Positions 1 to 5,900 of a stretch of DNA of 16,952 nt are shown one piece after another. A program made the position numbers and the translations under genes. A model generated the notes under the pieces. That model did no database searches. It saw only the letters and a list, made by a program, of their open reading frames with translations, and was not told where the DNA came from. This stretch comes from JARROD01 sp037384225. GTDB taxonomy: Bacteria > Pseudomonadota > Gammaproteobacteria > Pseudomonadales > Cellvibrionaceae. Numbering within the stretch: position 1 is the first letter of the stretch; each line of letters begins with the position of its first letter. The stretch covers positions 1-16,952 of the forward strand of contig JARROD010000058.1 of NCBI GenBank assembly GCA_037384225.1, read 5' to 3'.

Positions 1-158
1 TTTAGGTGTGCAGAGTGCGTCAATTTTTGTTCCCCCTTCTTTTAATAGCAGGGGGCGCGACGACGCTGCATGGCAGGCCCCATGTGAGGAGGAGCAACGC
101 GGCCAGGGACAAAAAGGGGTGTGCTCTGTGCACCTAAATCTCAAACGCTTTGGGTATA
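1..158. mobile_element. MITE-like palindromic element, left end cut by window
   Basis: The two ends are inverted copies of each other. Positions 1-35 match the reverse complement of about 104-138: TTTAGGTG(TG/CA)CAGAG, then a divergent stretch, then TTTTTGT(T)CCC. The right end continues through the dispersed core CTCAAACGCTTTGGGTATA to 158, so the full element probably starts about 20 bp before the window with the inverse of that core. The interior holds further hairpins (CCCCC 32-36 with GGGGG 51-55; CATGG 69-73 with CCATG 80-84) and no convincing gene. Size, terminal inverted repeats and lack of coding capacity fit a non-autonomous miniature element; an intergenic structured RNA is the alternative. 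No transposase that could mobilise it is in the window. Confidence 0.6.
131..158 (+). repeat. Dispersed motif copy at the MITE right end
   Basis: CACCTAAATCTC (131-142) followed by AAACGCTTTGGGTATA. Identical to the 16931-16950 copy over the core and contiguous with the internal inverted arm of the MITE-like element, which identifies the motif as a terminal repeat at least here. Confidence 0.8.
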
Positions 159-166
159 GATTTTCG

Positions 167-239
167 ACGTTCGAGCTTGTCGCGCTGATGGGCTTCTGCC
201 ACGACCCCGGCGTGTAATGAAAAACCTGCCACTTTGGCC
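167..239 (-). pseudogene. IS91-family transposase remnant
   Basis: On the minus strand one frame reads AKVAGFSLHAGVVAEAHQRD followed by KLER. This matches the well-conserved block FSLHA.V...A.QRDKLERLCRYI of IS91/ISCR-type rolling-circle (Y2) transposases, recognised from memory of the family. Only about 24 codons remain: homology starts where the acetyltransferase reading ends near 240 and stops at LER (167), 9 bp before the MITE-like terminal repeat. It has no start or stop of its own and cannot be functional. It records a past IS91-type insertion or recombination. Confidence 0.6.
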
Positions 240-446
240 GGATTGTTTCTCGTTCACCGCCCAGAAGCTCCAACCACGCGTTGCGATCAGATTACAGAGC
301 TTGTCCGCCATCGCGTCGCTTTCGGCTCGGGACAGGACAGCCGGGTAAAAGGCCATCACGGCCGGGTCCGCATTCATGGCGGCGAACTCCGGATAGTCGT
401 CCTCACGCCATTGCCGCAACCTGAGTCTGTCGGTGTCAATCGCCAC
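240..446 (-). pseudogene. GNAT acetyltransferase, N-terminal fragment
   Basis: The reading IDTDRLRLRQWREDDYPEFA followed by AMNADPAVMAFYP and LSRAESDAMADKL ending in WSFWAVNE is the typical N-terminal third of a RimJ/RimL-like N-acetyltransferase (Acetyltransf_3). The acetyl-CoA-binding core that should follow is missing: after about codon 68 the reading passes into IS91-transposase sequence and the MITE. The start is uncertain. A GTG at 446 gives VAIDTDRLRL, a usual N-terminus for the family; an ATG at 485 and one at 590 overlapping narL are also in frame. It lies directly downstream of narL on the same strand and is almost certainly dead. Confidence 0.65.
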
Positions 447-568
447 GCCGTAAAAGCGCTCGATCACGTCCGCGGGGGAGTGCATGTTGTAGAGGCCGGG
501 ATACAGGGCGCCGCATCGGGTTTGCATTGCCGGGTGGCCTCCCAGCCCTCCCGCAACAATCTGTGCTT

Positions 569-1207
569 TTATGGGTTGTTTACCATCCAAACCGCAGCTT
601 CCAGGCGTGACTTAAGGCCCAGCTTTTTTAACAAATGTTTAACGTGAACTTTAACCGTACCATCCGAAATGTCCAGTTCCCGCGCAATCAGTTTATTGGA
701 TAGTCCCTTTGCGATGTGCCGCAGTATTTCAAGCTCGCGTCCAGTCAGTTTTGCCAGCAGGTTTACCCGTGTATTTTCACCCTTACGTAAGGCGCCAGCC
801 AGGACATGGGTGAGTTTTTCGCTGATGACCATTTCGCCAAGCGCGGCCTGCTTGATTTTAGCGAGTATTTGCTCGGGCTCCATGTCCTTCAATAAATATC
901 CGTCAGCGCCGTAAGTAATTGAGGAGACAACATCTTCGTTGCTATCAGACACAGTTAACATAATAATGCGTGATGAGATCCCCTGGTCTCGCAAATTTTT
1001 CAATGTCTCGAGCCCGTCCATGCCCTGCATATTCAAGTCGAGGATAATCAGGTCAGGATCCTGCTCTGAAGCTAGATTCAGGGCATCTTTTCCGTTGGAG
1101 GCTTCACCGATAACGTTGAGGTCATCTTCAAATTGAATAAGCTGCGCGAGCCCCTTACGCAATAGCGGATGATCGTCAACAAGTAATACCGTAGCGGGTT
1201 CACTCAT
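569..1207 (-). CDS. narL: Nitrate/nitrite response regulator NarL
   Basis: This 212-aa NarL/FixJ-family two-component regulator activates nitrate-respiration genes when phosphorylated by NarX. The receiver domain (about 5-120) shows the acidic pair D11-D12, phosphoacceptor D57 (LIILDLNM), T85 and K107 (YLLKD). A linker leads to a LuxR-type helix-turn-helix (about 153-208: LTGRELEILRHIAKGLSNK, then GTVKVHVKHLLKKLG). I chose the ATG at 1207 (MSEPATVLLVDDHP) over an upstream in-frame codon at 1243 because the family starts just before LLVDDHP and the extension would run into an intergenic repeat. The ribosome-binding site is weak (TTGAGTCC). The 7-2-7 palindromes upstream of narK and narG are its expected targets. 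Its kinase gene narX is not adjacent: narK, on the other strand, lies between. NarP-type specificity cannot be excluded. Confidence 0.93.
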   Translation of the reverse strand: MSEPATVLLVDDHPLLRKGLAQLIQFEDDLNVIGEASNGKDALNLASEQDPDLIILDLNMQGMDGLETLKNLRDQGISSRIIMLTVSDSNEDVVSSITYGADGYLLKDMEPEQILAKIKQAALGEMVISEKLTHVLAGALRKGENTRVNLLAKLTGRELEILRHIAKGLSNKLIARELDISDGTVKVHVKHLLKKLGLKSRLEAAVWMVNNP

Positions 1208-1233
1208 AATGGGACTCAATTTTAAAATAATGA

Positions 1234-1258
1234 TTAATCTCAAACATTTTGGCTATAG
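1234..1258 (+). repeat. Dispersed motif copy, upstream of narL
   Basis: TTAATCTCAAACATTTTGGCTATA matches the core CTCAAACGCTTTGGGTATA at 16 of 19 positions. It lies about 27 bp upstream of the narL start codon, so it is in the narL promoter or leader. It reads towards narK, that is, inverted relative to narL. Confidence 0.5.
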
Positions 1259-1420
1259 CTGTGCATACGGTTAAGTCATGGATGATAGCTTAGATAAAAA
1301 TACTAAATTCGCAATAGGATTAACAGTTTTATTTGACATAGCTCAACTACTAAAATAAAACAAAGGTGTTAAGGATAGTTCATCGTGTCGGCTTGTTGAG
1401 AGCGACGTCAATTTTGGGGG

Positions 1421-1442
1421 CCAAACGCTTTTGGGTATATCC
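1421..1442 (+). repeat. Dispersed motif copy, upstream of narK
   Basis: CCAAACGCTTTTGGGTATAT keeps the CAAACGCTTTTGGGTATA core with one extra T. CCAAA and TTTGG can pair over a 4-nt loop. It ends about 30 bp before the NarL palindrome of narK. Confidence 0.6.
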
Positions 1443-1445
1443 GCA

Positions 1446-1481
1446 TAGTTAAAGACTCCTACGTTTAGTTAAATACTCCTA
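1446..1481 (+). repeat. 20-bp-period direct repeat at the narK NarL site
   Basis: TAGTTAAAGACTCCTA (1446-1461) is repeated as TAGTTAAATACTCCTA (1466-1481), 15 of 16 identical with a period of 20 bp, close to two helical turns. Each unit contains a NarL-like heptamer (GACTCCT, TACTCCT) on the same face. This suggests side-by-side NarL binding next to the 7-2-7 palindrome. Confidence 0.55.
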
Positions 1482-1489
1482 TAGGGGTA
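1474..1489. promoter_or_regulatory. NarL 7-2-7 operator of narK, perfect palindrome
   Basis: TACTCCTATAGGGGTA is two heptamers matching the NarL/NarP consensus TACYYMT, head to head with a 2-bp spacer. This is the arrangement known for high-affinity phospho-NarL binding. Its centre is 192 bp upstream of the narK ATG. Binding is inferred from consensus only. Confidence 0.8.
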
Positions 1490-1552
1490 GCACTATGTTT
1501 CATTTTAATTGTATCTAAACCTGTATAGGCTGTGCGCGCAATACAATCTGCT

Positions 1553-1568
1553 TACTCATTCGTAAGTA
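1553..1568. promoter_or_regulatory. Second NarL 7-2-7 site upstream of narK
   Basis: TACTCATTCGTAAGTA has a perfect left heptamer (TACTCAT) and a right heptamer GTAAGTA differing from consensus AKNRGTA only at its first base. Its centre is 79 bp downstream of the first palindrome and 113 bp before the narK ATG, so it is close to where the promoter should lie. Confidence 0.6.
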
Positions 1569-1673
1569 TATGATAAAACCATTAGTCATGTGTGTGTACT
1601 CCCTTTGAATCATTGCCTTGGTTTTTAAATCTGACGTAGTCTGGTGTGTATCAATTCACTGGGAGGTGTTTTT

Positions 1674-3362
1674 ATGACTGATTCACGCTCTATCAATATT
1701 AAAGACACATCGTCTACCGGTGCGTCGCGGTCTGGTGTCGCAGCCGATAAACTGCCAGGTGGGGATATTTGTCATTGGGATCCGGAATCTTCGGAATTCT
1801 GGCAAACCCAAGGCAAGGTGATCGCCAACCGCAACCTATGGGTTTCTATCCCGAGTTTGTTGTGTGGTTTTGCCGTCTGGCTTTATTGGGGCGTTATTAC
1901 TGTACAAATGCTTAACCTGGGTTTTCATTTTGCAAAATCCGATTTGTTTTCGCTCATGGCAATTGCGGGGTTAACCGGGGCAACGTTAAGAATCCCGAGC
2001 AGCTTCTTTATCCGTTTGTGTGGTGGACGAAATACCATTTTCTTTACCACTGCGCTTCTTATGTTGCCGGCTGTCGGTACTGGCATAGCCTTACAGAATA
2101 TCCAAACACCTTTATGGGTATTCCAACTATTAGCTTTACTGTCAGGCTTTGGAGGGGGTAATTTTGCATCCTCAATGTCCAACATTAGTTTTTTCTTTCC
2201 GAAAAGCCAGCAAGGACTGGCCCTGGGGTTGAATGCCGGATTAGGGAACTTCGGTGTAACTACGATGCAAATTTTAATTCCCCTGGCTATGACGATGGCT
2301 GTCTTCGGTGGCGAACCGATGATTCTACAAAACACGTCCGGTACGCTTATAGGCAAGATTGAGGCGGGTGCAGAAACGTATATTCATAATGCCGGTTTCC
2401 TGTGGCTGATATTTTTAATTCCGCTGGCTTTCCTGGGTTGGTTTAAGATGAATAACATTCGTACTCAAGAAGTGTCGCCAAGCATCCCTGCGCCTTTGGG
2501 TAGTTTTGCGGTCATTGCCGGTATGTTATCCATAGGATTATTAACGGCGGTTTTTGGACTATGGCTTTTGTTACCCGAAGCCGCCAATGGTTCGGGATTT
2601 AACCTCCCCAAAGAACTGGTTATGCTAATTGTTATATCATTAACCGTGTTTTTACTAAAGCAAATTCCCGGACAAATCAAAACCAACCTCACCAAACAGT
2701 ATGAAATTTTTAACAATAAACATACTTGGGTGATGAGCATTATCTATACCATGACATTTGGTTCCTTTATTGGTTTTGCGGCGGCATTTCCTTTGGCGAT
2801 TAAGGTAATATTTGGCTATCAACACCTTGTTGTTGACGGTGTTATGGTGCACGATACCATCAACCCCAATGGGCCCAGCGCGCTTATGTATGCCTGGATG
2901 GGCGCTTTTATCGGCGCTTTGATTCGCCCTGTGGGAGGGTGGATATCCGACAAGTTCGGAGGGGCATTGGTGACCCAGGTCTGTTCTGTTGTCATGGTCA
3001 TCAGTGCATTAGGCGTTGCCTACTACATGAAAATCGCCTACAACTCGGCGACGCCGGAGCAATACTTTGTCCCATTTTTTGTATTGTTTTTAGTACTTTT
3101 TGCAGCAACTGGTATTGGCAATGGGTCAACGTTCAGGACGGTGGCAATGGTATTTCCAAAAACGCAGGCGGGGCCTGTATTAGGGTGGACATCCGCTGTT
3201 GCAGCCTACGGTGCATTTTATATCCCAAAGGTTTTAGGGGAACAAATTAAAGCCACCACCCCAGAGTACGCTTTAATTGGGTTTGCGATTTTTTATGTTG
3301 TGTGCATTTTTATCAATTGGTGGTTTTACCTGCGTAAAAATGTTGAATTTTACAACCCGTAG
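1674..3362 (+). CDS. narK: Nitrate/nitrite transporter NarK, with extra helix pair
   Basis: Major-facilitator protein of 562 aa in the inner membrane that brings nitrate in and nitrite out for NarGHI. The ATG at 1674 follows GGGAGGTG at ideal spacing; an upstream GTG at 1644 is less likely. The N-terminal WDPESSEFWQ and the nitrate signature GFGGGNFASSMSNISFFFPK (about 158-177) plus ALGLNAGLGN are NarK hallmarks. The two substrate-binding arginines of the family are present as R106 (TLRIPSSF) and R418 (GALIRPVGG). The protein is about 100 aa longer than E. coli NarK (463 aa): residues about 270-345 add two hydrophobic segments (about 276-300 and 314-333) between the normal halves, predicting about 14 rather than 12 helices. 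It is monocistronic, convergent with narX, and behind NarL operators. Confidence 0.93.
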   Translation: MTDSRSINIKDTSSTGASRSGVAADKLPGGDICHWDPESSEFWQTQGKVIANRNLWVSIPSLLCGFAVWLYWGVITVQMLNLGFHFAKSDLFSLMAIAGLTGATLRIPSSFFIRLCGGRNTIFFTTALLMLPAVGTGIALQNIQTPLWVFQLLALLSGFGGGNFASSMSNISFFFPKSQQGLALGLNAGLGNFGVTTMQILIPLAMTMAVFGGEPMILQNTSGTLIGKIEAGAETYIHNAGFLWLIFLIPLAFLGWFKMNNIRTQEVSPSIPAPLGSFAVIAGMLSIGLLTAVFGLWLLLPEAANGSGFNLPKELVMLIVISLTVFLLKQIPGQIKTNLTKQYEIFNNKHTWVMSIIYTMTFGSFIGFAAAFPLAIKVIFGYQHLVVDGVMVHDTINPNGPSALMYAWMGAFIGALIRPVGGWISDKFGGALVTQVCSVVMVISALGVAYYMKIAYNSATPEQYFVPFFVLFLVLFAATGIGNGSTFRTVAMVFPKTQAGPVLGWTSAVAAYGAFYIPKVLGEQIKATTPEYALIGFAIFYVVCIFINWWFYLRKNVEFYNP

Positions 3363-3416
3363 ACCCGTCTTTGAGCAGTCTGAATGAATGAGGTGAACGC
3401 CAGAAATTACCTAATA

Positions 3417-3538
3417 GGTCCAGTCGGTAAGGGTGTGGGATTAAGGGCGAATATCAAGCGACATCGATGGCACCTAACGGCGGGTACCACTGGAGGTAGA
3501 CTATTCGCCCTTAACCCCACACCCTTACCGGCTGGACC
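3417..3538. repeat. 37-bp near-perfect inverted repeat between narK and narX
   Basis: The arm at 3417-3453 (starting GGTCCAGTCGGTAAGGGTG) is the reverse complement of 3502-3538 with only two differences, around a 48-nt loop. It lies 55 bp after the narK stop. No T-run follows, so it is not a classical intrinsic terminator, but either transcript would fold into a very stable stem and it may separate or protect the convergent narK and narX mRNA ends. No coding sequence is seen in the loop. It could also be a small mobile palindrome. Confidence 0.75.
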
Positions 3539-3558
3539 GGGCTTGGATAGAACCACGC

Positions 3559-3633
3559 TCTAGAAAAGCGCCGCACGCCGGTGAAAATACCGTTCTAAAA
3601 GCTTATGAGCTCGAAAATTTACGCAACGATGGG
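3559..3633 (-). repeat. 75-nt dispersed repeat, copy 1, abutting narX stop
   Basis: Read on the minus strand it starts CCCATCGTTGCGTAAATTTT and ends CTTTTCTAGA. It aligns over its full length, at roughly 80% identity by eye, with 12745-12820 on the plus strand. The repeat begins 2 bp beyond the narX TAA, so it forms the start of the narX 3' untranslated region. It is AT-rich in the first half, GC-rich in the second, and has no reading frame. Confidence 0.7.
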
Positions 3634-3635
3634 AG

Positions 3636-5507
3636 TTAGACCGATTTTAAAAACTGCGGCACAAATGAGAATTCTACTTTTGTGCCGCTATTTTTATTTG
3701 GCTGTATATCTATACGGCCTCCCAAATGGTGACTGCGCTCTTTCATTATCGCCAACCCATAGTGATTGAGTTTTTCTGGGGATTCCTTCATCCCAATGCC
3801 ATCATCTGCAATTTGAAGAGAAATAGTTTTATGGTCCTTTTGCTGCAGTGAAATATTGACTTGTTTTCCACGAGAATGGTGAACCGCATTTTGGCTCGCT
3901 TCGCGCGCTATCTGCAATACATGAATCTCTTCCATTGGGCTCAACGGCAAATTACTGAGTTGATAATTGAGCGCTATCTTCATATCGGTACGCTCTTGCA
4001 GCTGTTTTACTGTATTTTCTAAAGCCCCTTGAAGCCCGCGAACACCAATTTTCAAACGAAATGTTGTCAGTAATTCACGGAGTTGCCGGTAAGCGGAAGA
4101 GAGTCCTTCGCGTAATTCATCGATGATCGGTTGTTGTAAGTGGTATTTATCTTGATCGCGACTCTTTTGTAAACGCGTTACCTGTATTTGTAAATAAGAC
4201 AGCGCCTGTGCAAGTGAATCGTGCAGTTCGCGGGCGATGACGGTACGCTCGTTTAGCATGGCGAGACGCCGTTGGTTGTCTTTTTGGTCTCCCAGTGACA
4301 GAGCAATAGCCAATTGATCGGCAACTGAGCGTAAAAGTTGTTCTTGCCAGTCCTGTAAACCCGTGCCTGAGGTCACATTGATACTTAATAGACCATATTG
4401 ATTGGTTTCCAGGTTTATTGGAAAACGCCTAACATCCTGAGCTTCTGTTTCTGCACAGTTGGTCGGGCGAAAACGGCAATCATCACAAGAGCGGTTGCTG
4501 CAGTCATTAATGGGTTCAGATTGTGGAGCGAGATGTAGATAAGGAAGTTCGCCTTGCCTGGTAAACAGGCAAAGTTCGATATGCCCGGCGCCAATAACGG
4601 AAGAGAGATCATCAACAACCTGTTGATGATCGAGCCCGTTCTCTTGACTTTCTATTATTTTGCGCGCCGTATTAAATAGAAACTGTAAGGTGACATTTTT
4701 CCGGTAAAGTTCTTCGGTTCGGTCTTTGACCCTTTGCTCGAGTTGATTATAGGCGTTTTCAATAGAGGTGCCCATTTGATTGAAGACGGCGCCCAAGAGA
4801 CCTAATTCATCTTCGCCCTCAATATCCACACGTTGTCGATAATCTCCCTGCCCCAGCTTATATGCAGTATTTGTCAATGCATTGAGCGGCTTTTCAATGC
4901 GCGTTTTTAGTAAGTGAAAAATTAAGCTACCGACCACAATGGTTAAAAAAAGTGCAAATAACTGAAATGAACGCAGTCTTCTGATTTTATTCTCCGCGTC
5001 TTTTTGAAATTGCTGGACGACCTGATCCGTTAATTCAACCTGGGTATTAAAAAGCTCGAAGGGAAACCATTTACTTGATTGACTGGCTGAGAGACTGGAT
5101 TCTAATGTTGGTTTTAGCACCCAGTTCCAGTGGTTAAAGGCCGTTTCAAAATACCTGTTCAAGACACTATCTTTTGTATTAAGTCGTTGACCGGCAAACA
5201 GGGGGTGGAGCCATATTTTATCCAGTTCCTGAACGTGCTTTTTAGCTAACGTTATCTCACCTTTTGAGATTTCCATGCCTATCTGGTAAGTCCTCATTCG
5301 CATAGAACCGGATAAATTGATAGCCTGTGCATCTTTATCGGCAAGTTCTGTTACCCAAAATGAAATAAATATACTCAATAGGGCAACGGCTATAATAGAT
5401 ACCAGTGAAAGCGTTATATAACTCATGACGGATCGAGAAAAATGGAGTTTTAATGATTCTGAATCCGCGGCTGAGGTAGCGCTATTTACGCTATTTGTAT
5501 CAGTCAA
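3636..5507 (-). CDS. narX: Nitrate/nitrite sensor histidine kinase NarX
   Basis: Inner-membrane kinase of 623 aa that senses periplasmic nitrate and phosphorylates NarL. Helix 1 (about 29-51) is followed by the P-box nitrate-binding signature DAQAINLSGSMRMRTYQ (about 59-75), a periplasmic helical domain, helix 2 (about 182-200), HAMP and signalling helix (200-270), and a central region with a cysteine cluster C336, C341, C344, C351 as in E. coli NarX. The HisKA_3 H-box (ERTVIARELHDSLAQ) has phospho-acceptor H429. The ATPase domain has N-box REASQNAVHH, G1 ADDGIGM and G2 YGLAIMKER. The start is TTG: ACAGGTAAATCACATTG gives a fair ribosome-binding site, whereas the next ATG (codon 28) would leave almost no cytoplasmic tail. 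It is divergent from narG and convergent with narK. It is not adjacent to narL. Confidence 0.94.
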   Translation of the reverse strand: MTDTNSVNSATSAADSESLKLHFSRSVMSYITLSLVSIIAVALLSIFISFWVTELADKDAQAINLSGSMRMRTYQIGMEISKGEITLAKKHVQELDKIWLHPLFAGQRLNTKDSVLNRYFETAFNHWNWVLKPTLESSLSASQSSKWFPFELFNTQVELTDQVVQQFQKDAENKIRRLRSFQLFALFLTIVVGSLIFHLLKTRIEKPLNALTNTAYKLGQGDYRQRVDIEGEDELGLLGAVFNQMGTSIENAYNQLEQRVKDRTEELYRKNVTLQFLFNTARKIIESQENGLDHQQVVDDLSSVIGAGHIELCLFTRQGELPYLHLAPQSEPINDCSNRSCDDCRFRPTNCAETEAQDVRRFPINLETNQYGLLSINVTSGTGLQDWQEQLLRSVADQLAIALSLGDQKDNQRRLAMLNERTVIARELHDSLAQALSYLQIQVTRLQKSRDQDKYHLQQPIIDELREGLSSAYRQLRELLTTFRLKIGVRGLQGALENTVKQLQERTDMKIALNYQLSNLPLSPMEEIHVLQIAREASQNAVHHSRGKQVNISLQQKDHKTISLQIADDGIGMKESPEKLNHYGLAIMKERSHHLGGRIDIQPNKNSGTKVEFSFVPQFLKSV

Positions 5508-5613
5508 TGTGATTTACCTGTTGTTAGATCCAAGCGATTTACAGCATTAAATTTACAGGGCTCTCGACGTCATCCATTGTCACTTTTTACATTCTTCTTA
5601 ATGACTACTCATG

Positions 5614-5644
5614 GCACACCTAAATCTCTAACGATTTGGGTATA
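5614..5644 (+). repeat. Dispersed motif copy in narX-narG region
   Basis: GCACACCTAAATCTC (5614-5628) is followed by TAACGATTTGGGTATA. The outer part GCACACCTAAA is identical to the inverse of the first 11 bases of the window, so this is a solitary copy of the MITE terminal repeat. ACCTAAATC and GATTTGGGT can pair (9 bp with one G-T) over a 6-nt loop. It lies about 107 bp upstream of the narX start and 257 bp upstream of narG. Confidence 0.75.
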
Positions 5645-5645
5645 T

Positions 5646-5658
5646 TACCCCTACCCAC
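5646..5658 (+). promoter_or_regulatory. NarL heptamers upstream of narG/narX
   Basis: TACCCCT (5646-5652) is a perfect NarL heptamer, and overlapping TACCCAC (5652-5658) is close to consensus. With the adjoining end of the dispersed motif it forms GGGTATATTACCC, two facing half-sites that partly come from the repeat itself. About 205 bp upstream of the predicted narG start site, similar in distance to the distal NarL cluster known at E. coli narG. Confidence 0.5.
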
Positions 5659-5750
5659 TTAAAGTTTACAGTTTTTCCCTACCTTTTTTCCGTTGTGTCT
5701 GACTATTAGAAAAACATTATATATCATCAACTTAGTGGAATTTCAGAGGA

Positions 5751-5766
5751 TACCACTTTAGTGGTA
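5751..5766. promoter_or_regulatory. NarL 7-2-7 operator of narG, perfect palindrome
   Basis: TACCACTTTAGTGGTA is an exact inverted repeat of two heptamers with a 2-bp spacer, matching TACYNMT-N2-AKNRGTA. Its centre is 53 bp upstream of the FNR box centre and about 94 bp upstream of the predicted transcription start, comparable with the -89 NarL site of E. coli narG. Confidence 0.85.
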
Positions 5767-5804
5767 GTGAAGGGGTTTCACTGCATCCCACAGCCTCGGG
5801 AGTC

Positions 5805-5818
5805 TTGATCTGTATCAA
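5805..5818. promoter_or_regulatory. FNR/Anr box of narGHJI, perfect
   Basis: TTGATCTGTATCAA is an exact match to the FNR/Anr consensus TTGAT-N4-ATCAA. Its centre (5811.5) is placed so that a -41.5 class II position puts the transcription start near 5853, which agrees with the -10 box at 5840. It implies activation of the nar operon under oxygen limitation. Confidence 0.92.
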
Positions 5819-5839
5819 GCAGATTCTTACCGCAAAAAT

Positions 5840-5845
5840 TATAGT
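5840..5845 (+). promoter_or_regulatory. -10 box of the narGHJI promoter
   Basis: TATAGT sits 21 bp after the FNR box, the correct place for a class II FNR-dependent promoter lacking a good -35 box. Predicted start about 5852-5853, giving a leader of about 48 nt before the narG ATG. Confidence 0.65.
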
Positions 5846-5850
5846 GTGTA

Positions 5851-5875
5851 GTAATTCTCAAGCGTTCTGGGTATG
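5851..5875 (+). repeat. Degenerate dispersed motif forming the narG leader
   Basis: AATTCTCAAGCGTTCTGGGTATG matches the core CTCAAACGCTTTGGGTATA at 15 of 19 positions, and all four differences are transitions. It starts at the predicted transcription start and would occupy the first half of the narG mRNA leader, ahead of the ribosome-binding site (GACAGGAATT). It may be a decayed repeat or a shared functional leader. Confidence 0.45.
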
Positions 5876-5900
5876 AACTTAATGACAGGAATTAAACAGC

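Larger units (their letters stand above)
1208..1673. promoter_or_regulatory. Divergent narL-narK intergenic control region
   Basis: This 466-bp gap holds two copies of the dispersed motif, the NarL sites listed separately and a degenerate FNR-like site TTGACATAGCTCAA at 1333-1346 (two mismatches to TTGAT-N4-ATCAA). Lone NarL-like heptamer TACTCCC lies at 1597-1603. Another weak FNR-like match (CTGGTGTGTATCAA) ends just before the narK ribosome-binding site. I could not fix a transcription start for either gene. NarL control of narK is well supported; a perfect FNR box like that of narG is absent. Confidence 0.6.

Noticed and set aside
8..217. Plus-strand frame of 69 codons over the left end
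   Set aside because: It crosses the MITE-like inverted repeats and the IS91 remnant on the other strand, and its protein looks like nothing known.
1278..1358. 26-codon frame MDDSLDKNTKFAIGLTVLFD... in the narL-narK gap
   Set aside because: Hydrophobic and superficially plausible, but with no ribosome-binding site and overlapping the FNR-like site; too short to support from one sequence.
3417..3538. Integron attC site
   Set aside because: Long imperfect palindrome, but the terminal RYYYAAC and GTTRRRY boxes are not found at its ends and no cassette array or integrase is present.
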